Under the pieces are notes generated by a model. That model saw only the letters and a program-made list of their open reading frames with translations. It had not been told where the DNA came from and made no database searches. A DNA stretch of 64,000 nt from DATBAX01 sp963762965 (lineage in GTDB: Bacteria > Acidobacteriota > Terriglobia > Terriglobales > Acidobacteriaceae). The DNA lies in assembly GCA_963762965.1 (NCBI GenBank), contig CAVXME010000001.1:2790001-2854000 (forward strand). Direction: 5' to 3'. Below, in pieces: positions 14,889-23,348 of this stretch (within the stretch, counting starts at the first letter, position 1; each line of letters starts with the position of its first letter). Both the position numbers and the translations under genes were made by a program.

Positions 14889-16784
14889 TTAGTCGTCGGC
14901 GCTGGCGGTGACCGGAGGTTCTGTGGACAAGGGAGCTTCCTGGTCTTTGTATTGCAGTTGATAGAGCTTGTAGTAGATGCCGCGCTGGGCGAGCAGTTGC
15001 TGGTGGGTTCCCATTTCGCGGACCTGGCCTTTGTGCATGACGATGATCTGGTCGGCGCGCTGCACGGTGGAGAGCCGATGGGCGATGACCACCGAAGTGC
15101 GGCCTTCGATCATGCGACTGAGGGCGTCGCGAACCTTGAATTCGGTTTCCGTATCAACGCTGGAGGTGGCTTCATCGAGGATAAGAATCTTTGGATTGTG
15201 GGCCAGAGCGCGGGCGAATGAAATTAGCTGCTTCTGGCCAGTAGAGAGCGTGCTGCCGCGCTCGCGGACTTCTTCCTTGAAACCGTTGGGCAGACTATGA
15301 ATGAAGTCGGCAAGGTTGACGTCTGCGGCGGCCTGGGTTACTTGTTCGTCGGTGATCCACTTGGAGCCGAGGCGAATATTTCCTTCGATTGTCCCGGTGA
15401 ATAAGAAGGGATCCTGAAGCACGATGCCGAAACGGCGGCGAAGATCGGGCAAGCTCATTTCTTTGATGTCCACGCCGTCAATTCTGATCGCGCCTTTCTG
15501 AACGTCGTAAAACCGCATGAGCAAGGAAATAATCGTGGTCTTGCCTGCGCCGGTGTGGCCGACGATGGCGACGGTTTCGCCGGGTTCGATGGTGAAGGAG
15601 ACGTCGCGCAGGACCCAATCGGGTTCGGTGGATGGACGGGTGGGGGCACCCCCTACGTGAGCAGGAATGGATCTATAGGCGAACCAGACGTGGTCGAATT
15701 GGATGCGGCCAGGGCCATCGGGGGCCTTCGTCACAGCCGGTGAAGTGATTTCCGGCGGCGTGTCGAGCAACTTGAAGATACGCTCGCTCGACGCCATAGC
15801 GGCTTGCAGAATGTTGTACTTCTCGCTGAAATCCTGAATGGGCCGGAAGAAGCGCTGCGCGTATTGGATGAAAGCCGCCAGAACGCCGATGGTGGTGATG
15901 CTGCGGATGACGTCGTTTCCGCCGAACCAGATCACCGATGCGATGGCGACCGATGAAAGCACTTCGACCACGGGATAGTACACGGCGTGGGCCAGGATCG
16001 CATCTTTGAACGCGTCCATGTGCTGGGCGTTGACTGCGGAAAATTTGTCGTAGGCCCGTTTCTCGCGATTGAACAGTTGCAGCACCATCATGCCGCTGAT
16101 GTGCTCCTGCAAATGGGAGTTGATGCGGGCGATGGCGGTGCGAATGCGGCGGTAGGAGTCGCGAACTCTGTCGCGAAAAATCTTGGTGGCAAAGATAATT
16201 AGCGGCATCACGGCAAAAGTAATCAGCGCCAGGCGGCGGTTCATGTGCAGCATGATGGCGACAATTCCCACCAGCACGAACACGTCTTCGAAGAGCGAGA
16301 CCACGCCGGAGGTGAACATTTCATTCAAGGCGTCGACGTCGCTGGTGACGCGGGTGACCAGGCGGCCGACCGGGTTCTTGTCATAAAAACCGATGTGCAT
16401 GTCTTGCAGGTGGCGGAAGATTTGCTTGCGCAGATCAAACATCACCTTCTGCCCGGTCCACTGCATAAAGTAAGTCTGAAGGTATTCCAACAGGAAACTG
16501 AACAACAGCAGGCTCGCGCCGAGGGCGGCGATCTGCGCGATTCCGACCAGCGGTCGGCTGCTCAGGAACCGGTCAAAGGGCGTGTGCAATCCTTGGATCG
16601 GCGCCAGATAGCGGTCAATGGCAACCTTGGTGAGGTAAGGGCCCAGAACGTCGGCGCCCACCTTGAGCAGGATCGAGGCCAGTGCAATCGCGGTCTGCCA
16701 TTTGTAGGGACGCAGGTAGGTGAGCAGCCGCTTCATCAGGCGGCTGTCATAAGCTTTTCCTAGAACTTCTTCTTCCTGGGCCAT
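14889..16784 (-). CDS. ABC exporter, MsbA/multidrug type (membrane + ATPase fused)
   Basis: A 631-residue half-transporter that would act as a homodimer. It has six transmembrane helices in residues about 20-310 and then a nucleotide-binding domain. Walker A is GHTGAGKTT, the Q-loop is VLQDPFLF, the signature is LSTGQKQ, Walker B is ILILDEATSS and the H-loop is IAHRLST. Lipid A core flippases and lipid or drug exporters share this layout. Proximity to lpxB and fabF makes a lipid substrate plausible but not proven. Residues about 372-387 (IPAHVGGAPTRPSTEP), just before the conserved DWVLRDVSF strand, form an insertion encoded by a degenerate copy of the same repeat seen in lpxB. Confidence 0.9.
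   Translation of the reverse strand: MAQEEEVLGKAYDSRLMKRLLTYLRPYKWQTAIALASILLKVGADVLGPYLTKVAIDRYLAPIQGLHTPFDRFLSSRPLVGIAQIAALGASLLLFSFLLEYLQTYFMQWTGQKVMFDLRKQIFRHLQDMHIGFYDKNPVGRLVTRVTSDVDALNEMFTSGVVSLFEDVFVLVGIVAIMLHMNRRLALITFAVMPLIIFATKIFRDRVRDSYRRIRTAIARINSHLQEHISGMMVLQLFNREKRAYDKFSAVNAQHMDAFKDAILAHAVYYPVVEVLSSVAIASVIWFGGNDVIRSITTIGVLAAFIQYAQRFFRPIQDFSEKYNILQAAMASSERIFKLLDTPPEITSPAVTKAPDGPGRIQFDHVWFAYRSIPAHVGGAPTRPSTEPDWVLRDVSFTIEPGETVAIVGHTGAGKTTIISLLMRFYDVQKGAIRIDGVDIKEMSLPDLRRRFGIVLQDPFLFTGTIEGNIRLGSKWITDEQVTQAAADVNLADFIHSLPNGFKEEVRERGSTLSTGQKQLISFARALAHNPKILILDEATSSVDTETEFKVRDALSRMIEGRTSVVIAHRLSTVQRADQIIVMHKGQVREMGTHQQLLAQRGIYYKLYQLQYKDQEAPLSTEPPVTASADD
15630..15665 (-). repeat. Diverged palindromic repeat in frame inside the MsbA-like gene
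   Basis: On the minus strand it reads GCTCACGTAGGGGGTGCCCC then CACCCGTCCATCC. It resembles the lpxB element (GATGTGGGGACGGGCGCCCC, CCCGTCCAGGCC) and encodes AHVGGAPTRPST. A 24-bp near-match in reverse orientation lies at 56077-56100. Confidence 0.5.
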
Positions 16785-16844
16785 GAACTGTTACAAGGTT
16801 ACCCTAAGTAGATGGAGGAAGCGGGGCAGAAGATGGAAAAGGTT

Positions 16845-18095
16845 TTACGCGACTTTGCGCAATACCAGGGCCGAATTCTTTGATCCGAAACCCACGCAGT
16901 TGCAGATGGCATGCTCGATCGCGGCTTTCCGGCCGATGTCCGGAACGTAATCGAGATCGCATTCGGGATCAGCAACGTCAAGATTGATGGTCGGAGGAAG
17001 TTTGCCGTGCTCCATGGCAATCAATGTCGCGGCTAGGCTGGCGGAACCACACGCGCCCTGGGCGTGACCGATCTGCGATTTCAATCCGGACATGGGGATG
17101 TGACTGGCATGTTTACCGAGTGCCAGCTTCAGCGCGCGGGTTTCCACGCGATCGTTCATTTCCGTGGACGTGCCGTGGAGATTTACGTACTGAATATCTT
17201 GAGGCGCGATATTCGCCTCTTCCAGAGCAAGGGTAATAGCGCGTGCCGGTTCTTCTGGAGAATCGCTCATACGCACGCGGTGGAAGGCTTCGCAAGTGGA
17301 GGCATATCCCGTGATTTCGGCATAGATGCGGGCTCCTCGGGCTTTGGCGTGGTCGTAGTCTTCGAGGATGAACATCCAGGAGCCCTCGGCGATCACAAAT
17401 CCGTCGCGGTCGGCAGAGAATGGACGGGAGGCACGTTCGGGCTCGTTGTTCCAAGACTGCGTCAGAGCGCGCAGCATAGTGTAGCCCTTGATGATTCCGG
17501 GAGTAATCGCTGAATCCACGCCGCCTACGAGAAACAGCGGCTGCACTCCCGCCTGAATATGTTGATACGCGTATCCGATAGCGTCGGTGGAAGAAGTGCA
17601 CCCTGCGGTGACCACATGGCTGTAGCCGCGAAAGCCGAAGCGCATGCTGATTTCGCTGGGGATCGTTCCCATGGTACCGCTGGGAATACAGAACAGGCTG
17701 ACCTGCTTCACGTGTCCGGAATGCCAGAGCCGGTATTGCTCCTCGGAAAATTCCTGGGCGCCGCCGCCTGTGCCAAGAATTACGCCGATCTCGCGCTTTT
17801 CTTCCATGGACATTGCCGCAGGATCGAGGCCGGCGTCTTGAATGGCTTCATGGGATGCGGCAACGGCAAGCGGAACCACGCGGGAAACGTGCTTGCGTTC
17901 ACGAGCGTCGACCCAGGCAAGTTCGTCGAACTCAGGGATCTCGCCCGCAATATGCACCGGCAGATCCGAGGGATCGAAGCGTGAAATGCGTTTCACTCCG
18001 GATTTTCCAGCGAGCAGGGCGCGGCAGAAGGCCTGTTTGCCCATGCCATTCGGACTGACGACGCCCATGCCGGTGATGACGACGCGAGGAACCAT
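16845..18095 (-). CDS. fabF: 3-oxoacyl-ACP synthase II
   Basis: A 416-residue condensing enzyme of fatty-acid elongation. The N-terminus VPRVVITGMGVVSPNG is typical. Catalytic Cys lies in VTAGCTSSTDA and the two catalytic His residues in NLHGTSTEMND and SQIGHAQGACG. The Lys of GLKSQIGH and the C-terminal GFGSKNSALVL are also conserved. I chose ATG 18095; a longer in-frame reading to 18137 is not conserved. It is divergent from hemW. With the damaged fabH at 5945 it represents the fatty-acid synthesis genes in this window, but they are not in one fab cluster and no acpP or fabG is adjacent. Confidence 0.95.
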   Translation of the reverse strand: MVPRVVITGMGVVSPNGMGKQAFCRALLAGKSGVKRISRFDPSDLPVHIAGEIPEFDELAWVDARERKHVSRVVPLAVAASHEAIQDAGLDPAAMSMEEKREIGVILGTGGGAQEFSEEQYRLWHSGHVKQVSLFCIPSGTMGTIPSEISMRFGFRGYSHVVTAGCTSSTDAIGYAYQHIQAGVQPLFLVGGVDSAITPGIIKGYTMLRALTQSWNNEPERASRPFSADRDGFVIAEGSWMFILEDYDHAKARGARIYAEITGYASTCEAFHRVRMSDSPEEPARAITLALEEANIAPQDIQYVNLHGTSTEMNDRVETRALKLALGKHASHIPMSGLKSQIGHAQGACGSASLAATLIAMEHGKLPPTINLDVADPECDLDYVPDIGRKAAIEHAICNCVGFGSKNSALVLRKVA

Positions 18096-18149
18096 GGTTA
18101 AGTTAAACGTCCTGGAATTCCGCTGGCCCGCGATCACTGGGAACCGGCA

Positions 18150-18229
18150 AAGTGGGATAATCGTTCATTCTGTAATCGTTCTGTCGGTTGGCGTTCATTC
18201 GGCAATCGGTCGTCAGGTCGTCATTGTTC
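18150..18229. repeat. Word repeat between fabF and hemW
   Basis: Imperfect repetition of ATCGTTCATTCTGTA-like words (TAATCGTTCATTCTGTAATC, then GGCGTTCATTCGGCAATCGG), with unit spacing near 15-30 bp, immediately before the hemW start. Confidence 0.45.
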
Positions 18230-19417
18230 ATGCCACTCGGATTGTACATCTCGGTCCCGTTTTGCCGTACCAAATGCAGTTATTGCAACTTCGCCTCGGA
18301 TGTCTTCTCCCGCGCCGTTTTCCAGCGTTACGTGGACCGTGTTTGCTCCGATATCGCGTGCGCCGCCGCTACCGCGGAACAGATGGGCGGGCGCTTCGAG
18401 CGCACCGTCGACTCTGTGTATCTCGGCGGCGGCACGCCAACGATACTGGATGTTACACAACTGGAGAGACTATTTGTCACCATTCGGCAAAATTTTAATT
18501 TACAGGAGGACGCGGAGATCACGGTGGAATGCGCTCCCGGCACGCTGACTCAGCCTGTATTGGATACGTTTCTGCGTTGTGGAGTGAACCGGGTGAGCCT
18601 CGGCGTGCAGTCGTTTGTCGATCAGGAATCGGCGTCGGTTGGGCGTTTGCACAAGAGAACAACCGTCTTTGACGACATTGCCCGGCTGCGGGTCGCCGGG
18701 ATTGCGAATATCAATATTGACTTGATCGCTGGATTGCCCCACCAGACGGCGGAGAGCTGGGAAATCTCGCTCGACGAATTGATCGCGAACGGAGCTCCGC
18801 ACGCCAGTGTGTACATGTTGGAAGTGGATGAGGACTCCCGTCTGGGACGGGAACTCATTGCCGGCGGTACCAAATATCATGCTCACTTTGTGCCGGATGA
18901 AGAACTGACCGCCGATCTGTACGAGAGAGCGTGTGCGCGATTGGAGGCGGCCGGGATCCGACAGTATGAGATCTCGAACTTCGCGCGGGAAGGGCAGGAG
19001 TCGCGGCACAACCTGAAATATTGGACGCGGCAGCCTTACTTGGGCTTCGGAGTCGATGCCCACTCGATGCTGCTGGCTTCGCAGGATGGCAGGAAAGCCG
19101 TGCGCTTCTCGACGCCCGATTCACTCGAACGGTACGTTGCTGGAGGAGCGTTAATGAGCACTCGTGTTTCTCGTGAAGCGGCTCTGGAGGAGTCGTTCTT
19201 TTTGGGATTGCGGCTGAATCGCGGCTTGAATTTATCGCAAGTCGCCCAAGAATTCGGAGAAAGCGCCGTGACTGCTGCCTCTGAAGCGATGGCGGAACTG
19301 GTTGAAGTTGGTCTGATGGAACGCCAGGGCGACACGATTCGCTTGACTTCCCGGGGCCGGCTGCTCTCCAACGAAGTGTTCGAGCGATTCATTGCCTCGG
19401 TCGAGAATGTGGGATAG
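18230..19417 (+). CDS. hemW: HemW-like radical SAM protein (heme chaperone family)
   Basis: A 395-residue cytoplasmic radical SAM protein related to oxygen-independent coproporphyrinogen III oxidase. The cluster motif is CRTKCSYCNF (CxxxCxxC) near residues 12-21, followed by VYLGGGTPT, RVSLGVQSF and the C-terminal HemN domain. The HemN-specific N-terminal extension is missing and the start is short (MPLGLYISVPFCRTKC), which fits HemW, a heme-binding chaperone, better than the oxidase. I chose ATG 18230 because the preceding in-frame residues are encoded by the word repeat upstream. Confidence 0.92.
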   Translation: MPLGLYISVPFCRTKCSYCNFASDVFSRAVFQRYVDRVCSDIACAAATAEQMGGRFERTVDSVYLGGGTPTILDVTQLERLFVTIRQNFNLQEDAEITVECAPGTLTQPVLDTFLRCGVNRVSLGVQSFVDQESASVGRLHKRTTVFDDIARLRVAGIANINIDLIAGLPHQTAESWEISLDELIANGAPHASVYMLEVDEDSRLGRELIAGGTKYHAHFVPDEELTADLYERACARLEAAGIRQYEISNFAREGQESRHNLKYWTRQPYLGFGVDAHSMLLASQDGRKAVRFSTPDSLERYVAGGALMSTRVSREAALEESFFLGLRLNRGLNLSQVAQEFGESAVTAASEAMAELVEVGLMERQGDTIRLTSRGRLLSNEVFERFIASVENVG

Positions 19418-19497
19418 GCGACGGGCAGCAATTTCCCGCATTACTTCCGTTACTTTTCCGCGGCCGTGTTCTGCGATGTTATGTCCACTGGTGACTT

Positions 19498-19779
19498 ATG
19501 GCGGACGAAGCGGTGGTAGCCCTGTTGCAGGAGATTCGCGACCTGCAAAAGCAGCAGGTCGAAAATTCGAAGATCACATTGGCGAACCAACAGCAGTCTC
19601 TTGCCAACCAGCAACTGTCCATCGCCAACCAGCAGCAATCCATCGAAAGGCAAAAGCAGTTGATGGGCCGGTCGAAGGCGGTGTGGATTGTTTTGCTGTT
19701 GTTTATTGGCGGCGCGGTTTTCCTTTCGGTTTTCTTCCCCTTACTTTCGATGCTTTTGAGATTCACCCGGCAAAACTGA
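19498..19779 (+). CDS. Small coiled-coil membrane-anchored protein with heptad repeats
   Basis: A 93-residue protein of unknown function. Residues about 20-50 form a tandem seven-residue repeat (LANQQQS, LANQQLS, IANQQQS, IERQKQL), a Gln-rich coiled coil. One transmembrane helix follows (VWIVLLLFIGGAVFLSVFF) and a short tail (RFTRQN). The helix-rich cytoplasmic N-terminus plus single anchor suggests an oligomeric membrane-bound scaffold, but this is inference. It lies between hemW and the acyl-CoA dehydrogenase on the same strand. Confidence 0.65.
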   Translation: MADEAVVALLQEIRDLQKQQVENSKITLANQQQSLANQQLSIANQQQSIERQKQLMGRSKAVWIVLLLFIGGAVFLSVFFPLLSMLLRFTRQN

Positions 19780-19930
19780 ACGAGCATGCATTTTCTGGCG
19801 AACCAACCGGTCGGTTTGCGCATGGCATTTCTCCTCTGCGGCTGTGGTCTAATGAGAAGTTCGGCGCCGAAAATTGATCGTAGTTGATCCCCCCTCTCGA
19901 TCATGCGGTGCGTGAGTGTGCGGAGGACCC

Positions 19931-21073
19931 TTGGATTTCCAACTCAACGATGAACAGCTGCAACTGAAAAAAAGCGTGCGGGAATTTGCCGAACGCGAAA
20001 TCGCTCCTAACGTCATGAAGTGGGACGAAGCCAGCGAGTTTCCATTGTCCACAATTAAAGAATTGGGCAAGCTCGGACTGCTGGGCGTGATCTTTCCAGC
20101 CGAGTATGGCGGCGCGGGCATGGGCTACGTCGAGTACGTGACCGCGATCGAGGAACTTTCGCGCGTGGATGGTTCGGTCGGCATCATTGTGGCGGCGCAC
20201 ACTTCACTGTGCTCGAATCACATTTTTCTCGCGGGGAATGAAACGCAGAAAAAGAAATATGTCAGCAAGTTGGCGACTGGTGAGTTCATCGGCGCATGGG
20301 GTCTGACCGAACCATCATCAGGGTCGGATGCAGGCAGCGCGCGCATGACGGCTGTCCGCAAGGGAAACAACTGGGTACTGAACGGGACCAAGACCTTTTG
20401 CACCAACGGACATTATGCCGACGTGCTGGTGGTGATTGCAGTAACCGACCGCGCGGCCCATACGCATGGGCTCTCGGCGTTCCTAGTCGATAAGGATACC
20501 AAGGGATTTCGTCCGGGGAAAAAAGAAAACAAACTGGGACTGCGGGCTAGCGATACGGCGGAATTGATTTTCGAAGATTGCGTTCTGCCAACGGAGAATT
20601 TACTGGGAACCGAAGGTCAAGGCTTTGTCGACGCCATGCGCGTGCTTGATGGTGGTCGCATCTCGATTGCGGCGCTATCGCTTGGAATGGCAGAAGGCGC
20701 TTACGAAGCTGCGCTGAAATATTCCAAACAGCGCAAGCAGTTTGGCAAAGCCATCAGCGACTTCCAGGCTGTGCAGTGGAAACTGGCGGACATGGCAACG
20801 GAGATTGATGCCGCGAAGTTGCTAACCTTCCGCGCGGCGGCGATGAAAGATGCGGGCATGAAGACCACATTGGAATCGTCGATGGCGAAGCTGTATGCCA
20901 GTGAAGTGGCCGTCAAGTGCGCCAACGAAGGGGTGCAGATCCACGGTGGCTATGGGTTTATCAAAGATTATCCGGCGGAAAAGTTTTATCGCGACGTGAA
21001 GCTGTGCACCATTGGGGAAGGCACGAGCGAGATTCAGAGGCTGGTGATCGCGCGGCAGTTGCTGAAGGACTAG
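19931..21073 (+). CDS. Acyl-CoA dehydrogenase
   Basis: A 380-residue FAD enzyme that oxidises acyl-CoA to 2-enoyl-CoA, of the short/branched-chain type. Motifs are IVAAHTSLCSNHIF, WGLTEPSSGSDAGS (FAD/substrate loop), FCTNGHYADV, and the C-terminal QIHGGYGFIKDYPAEKFYRD and GEGTSEIQR. The catalytic Glu position corresponds to the region before GYGF or to the segment near residue 244; I cannot assign it securely. The start is a TTG at 19931 (MDFQLNDEQ), 4 nt after GGAGG; a GTG at 19916 would add five residues. The meaB and epimerase genes nearby suggest branched-chain amino acid or propionyl-CoA metabolism. Confidence 0.93.
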   Translation: MDFQLNDEQLQLKKSVREFAEREIAPNVMKWDEASEFPLSTIKELGKLGLLGVIFPAEYGGAGMGYVEYVTAIEELSRVDGSVGIIVAAHTSLCSNHIFLAGNETQKKKYVSKLATGEFIGAWGLTEPSSGSDAGSARMTAVRKGNNWVLNGTKTFCTNGHYADVLVVIAVTDRAAHTHGLSAFLVDKDTKGFRPGKKENKLGLRASDTAELIFEDCVLPTENLLGTEGQGFVDAMRVLDGGRISIAALSLGMAEGAYEAALKYSKQRKQFGKAISDFQAVQWKLADMATEIDAAKLLTFRAAAMKDAGMKTTLESSMAKLYASEVAVKCANEGVQIHGGYGFIKDYPAEKFYRDVKLCTIGEGTSEIQRLVIARQLLKD

Positions 21074-21108
21074 CGTTTTTCCTCTAGAAATTACAGCTAC
21101 ACATGGAG

Positions 21109-21468
21109 CTATTTTGCTGGACATCCCATGGCGATCCGCACTCTATCGGCGATCTGGCACACCCGTGTGTTGCTAAGAGTGCGCAGAAGGGTTTTCGGTT
21201 CGATAAGAAACTCTTTCTTCACTACGGTTAGATCTTCACATCGGATTTTTGATGCCTGTAACCCAGTCTCTCCCGATGAAAGCAGGATGTGGGTTTCGAA
21301 GTCGCTTTCGACAGAACCGCTTAATGGTGCAACCAGCACTGTGCTGGCTCCCGGGTGCCGATTCCTGGCGTCCAGAGAAACTATGACCACGGGTCTCGCC
21401 GCTTTCTCCGGCGGGTCGGTCGGGAGCTTGACGTACCAGATTTCTCCACGCAAAGGCAATCGCTTCAT
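21109..21468 (-). CDS. MazF/PemK-family toxin (endoribonuclease)
   Basis: A 119-residue protein with the MazF fold. It begins MKRLPLRGEIWYVKLPTDPP with the RGEIW motif, then RPVVIVSLDARNR, STVLVAPLSG and the late IRCEDLTVVKK strand. MazF toxins cleave mRNA at short sequences when free of antitoxin. It starts 2 bp after the stop of the upstream antitoxin gene, the usual antitoxin-first order. A 15-residue in-frame N-terminal extension is possible but overlaps the antitoxin. The pair is transcribed from the promoter at 21767-21794. Confidence 0.88.
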   Translation of the reverse strand: MKRLPLRGEIWYVKLPTDPPEKAARPVVIVSLDARNRHPGASTVLVAPLSGSVESDFETHILLSSGETGLQASKIRCEDLTVVKKEFLIEPKTLLRTLSNTRVCQIADRVRIAMGCPAK

Positions 21469-21470
21469 AG

Positions 21471-21743
21471 CTAGTCCTCGCTGGGAAATTGTGTTACGGC
21501 AAAGTCGCCCCAAGCGCGATCTTCAGCAATCTCCTCAGCACTAAGAGAATCGTAGTAGCGGGTAACCGAGGCCGAGATTCGCTCCATCTCTTTTGCTTGC
21601 TGCTGCTCACGGATGATCTCTTCCAGAATTGAAGACACGGATTTGCTTCTTTTTTCCTTGCGGAGAGATTCCAGGTACGTCACCGATTGGCGAGAGAGAG
21701 AGAATGTCTTCTTTGCCTTGCGTGCTGCACTCGATCTGGGCAT
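21471..21743 (-). CDS. Antitoxin of MazEF-type pair (ribbon-helix-helix-like)
   Basis: A 90-residue protein starting at ATG 21743 (MPRSSAARKAKK) after a GGAG sequence. Residues about 15-48 (TFSLSRQSVTYLESLRKE, SVSSILEEIIREQQQ) fit a ribbon-helix-helix DNA-binding domain. The acidic C-terminus (YYDSLSAEEIAEDRAWGDFA) resembles the toxin-wrapping tail of MazE-like antitoxins. It is expected to neutralise the MazF-type toxin encoded directly downstream and to repress the operon by binding the three AGTATGA repeats upstream. Confidence 0.82.
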   Translation of the reverse strand: MPRSSAARKAKKTFSLSRQSVTYLESLRKEKRSKSVSSILEEIIREQQQAKEMERISASVTRYYDSLSAEEIAEDRAWGDFAVTQFPSED

Positions 21744-21766
21744 AATGCACTCCGCAAACATTGTCT

Positions 21767-21813
21767 ATTGTAACACTTTTCTTAGTATGAACAAAGTATG
21801 AATATTAGTATGA
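21767..21813 (-). promoter_or_regulatory. Toxin-antitoxin promoter with three phased direct repeats
   Basis: On the minus strand: -35 TTGTTC (21789-21794), 16-bp spacer, -10 TACAAT (21767-21772). Three direct copies of AGTATGA (plus-strand reading) lie at 21784-21790, 21795-21801 and 21807-21813. Starts are 11 and 12 bp apart, about one helical turn, and the first two overlap the -35. This is a plausible cooperative operator for the ribbon-helix-helix antitoxin. A degenerate fourth copy may lie near 21818. Confidence 0.7.
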
Positions 21814-21920
21814 CCATAGTACGTCCAAGCGCGGAGCTCGCTTGGCTCCGCACGCGATTTTCGCGGCGGTGGCGGACCACGATTTCTTCCTTTTTCATCA
21901 TCCTGCTTTACACTGGCTGT

Positions 21921-22874
21921 TTGAATCAAGACTTCCAATTATTAATTGAGCAGTTGCGTTCCGGCGATGCGCGTGCGCTGGCCCGTGCCATTTCTACGGT
22001 TGAAAACCGCGCTCCCGGATGGTCGGAACTTCTCAAAGCTCTCTTTTCACACACGGGACATGCCCGCATCATTGGACTGACCGGAGCGCCTGGGGCGGGG
22101 AAGAGTACGCTGGTTGATCAACTGGCCCGGCATTATCGGAAAGACAGCCGCACGGTGGGCATCATCGCGGTTGATCCCACCAGTCCTTACACCGGGGGGG
22201 CGATTCTTGGCGACCGCATCCGGATGCAGGAGCATTTTGCTGATCCTGGGATTTACATTCGCAGCATGGCGACGCGCGGCTCTCTCGGCGGATTGGCACG
22301 CACGACAGCGGATGTAGCCACCGTACTCGATGCCTCCGGCCGCGATCTGGTGCTGATCGAAACCGTTGGCGTGGGGCAGGATGAAGTCGACATTGTGCGT
22401 CTAGCCGATATCACGGTGGTGATTCTGGTGCCGGGAATGGGTGACGACGTGCAGACCATCAAAGCCGGCATCATGGAAATCGCTGACATCTTCGTAATCA
22501 ATAAAAGCGACTATGCAGGCGCCGAGCGCGTGGAACGCGAAATTCGTGCGCTGCAATCGCTTGCTACTCGTAGCGATAATTGGACGCCACCGATTGTGAA
22601 GACGGTGGCCAGTGAAGGGACAGGCACTTCTGAACTAGCCGCTGCAATTTCAGGGTACGAGGCTTTTCTTCAAAAAGAAAATCTGGTTATCAAGCACAAG
22701 ATTCAGAACTGGCAGGAGCGGCTGATCGAGATGCTACGGGATTCGCTATTGGAAATGGCGCGTGAACAGTTTGGGGATGGCAATTTGACGCGCTACGCCT
22801 CCGAGATCGCCGAGCACAAGCGGGACCCGTATACGCTGGTGGAAGAAATTGTCGGCAGGTTGGGAAAGGGTTGA
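21921..22874 (+). CDS. meaB: Methylmalonyl-CoA mutase-associated GTPase MeaB
   Basis: A G3E-family GTPase that loads and protects adenosylcobalamin-dependent methylmalonyl-CoA mutase. Motifs are LTGAPGAGKSTLVDQL (P-loop), GIIAVDPTSPYTGGAILGDR, ETVGVGQDEVDI and the specificity motif VINKSDYAGA, followed by a helical C-terminal dimerisation arm. The conserved region begins at NQDFQLLIEQLRSGDARALA, so I place the start at TTG 21921 (317 residues). An ATG further upstream (21798) would add 41 residues that do not resemble the family. There is no strong ribosome-binding site at either. Mutase genes are not in the window; the epimerase follows directly. Confidence 0.9.
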   Translation: MNQDFQLLIEQLRSGDARALARAISTVENRAPGWSELLKALFSHTGHARIIGLTGAPGAGKSTLVDQLARHYRKDSRTVGIIAVDPTSPYTGGAILGDRIRMQEHFADPGIYIRSMATRGSLGGLARTTADVATVLDASGRDLVLIETVGVGQDEVDIVRLADITVVILVPGMGDDVQTIKAGIMEIADIFVINKSDYAGAERVEREIRALQSLATRSDNWTPPIVKTVASEGTGTSELAAAISGYEAFLQKENLVIKHKIQNWQERLIEMLRDSLLEMAREQFGDGNLTRYASEIAEHKRDPYTLVEEIVGRLGKG

Positions 22875-22882
22875 AGAGAAAA

Positions 22883-23281
22883 ATGTTCAGCATTGACCAT
22901 CTCGGAATCGCGGTCAAGTCTCTTGCTGTGTCAAAAAGCTTTTATGAAAAATTAGGCTTGAGTATTTCTGCGGAAGAAACCGTCGAAGCCGAACAGGTGC
23001 GGCTGGTCATGGTGCCCGTGGGCGAGAGCCGCCTGGAACTGCTGGAACCAACATCGGAGAATTCTCCAATCGCAAAGTTCTTAGCCAAACGAGGTGAGGG
23101 GCTGCATCATGTATCGTTGCGGGTGCCGGATTTGGCCGCAGTGGTGGAAAAACTTAAGAAAGATGGCGTGCGGCTGGTTTCCAACGAAATTAAAGTGGGC
23201 GCGGGCGGACATCGCTATGTATTTGTGCATCCATCGAGTGCGGGTGGCGTGCTGTTGGAGTTAGTGGAAGTGGCGGATTAG
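22883..23281 (+). CDS. mce: Methylmalonyl-CoA epimerase
   Basis: A 132-residue vicinal-oxygen-chelate protein that interconverts (R)- and (S)-methylmalonyl-CoA. It starts FSIDHLGIAVKSL (metal His in DHLGIA) and continues with LVMVPVGESRLELLEPT, GEGLHHVSLRVPDL (second metal His), and ends with FVHPSSAGGVLLELVE carrying the metal Glu. ATG 22883 lies 8 bp after the meaB stop. A TTG at 22871 overlapping that stop is an alternative. With meaB and the acyl-CoA dehydrogenase it fits propionyl-CoA or branched-chain amino acid catabolism. Confidence 0.93.
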   Translation: MFSIDHLGIAVKSLAVSKSFYEKLGLSISAEETVEAEQVRLVMVPVGESRLELLEPTSENSPIAKFLAKRGEGLHHVSLRVPDLAAVVEKLKKDGVRLVSNEIKVGAGGHRYVFVHPSSAGGVLLELVEVAD

Positions 23282-23348
23282 TTCAAAATCCGGCCACGGA
23301 TTTTCGCGGATTTGCACGGATAACCCAAAATACTTTTTTCCCAGTCTC

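Noticed and set aside
21798..21920. 41-residue N-terminal extension of MeaB from ATG 21798
   Set aside because: It begins inside the toxin-antitoxin operator, is hydrophobic and basic without family similarity, and MeaB homology starts at residue 42.
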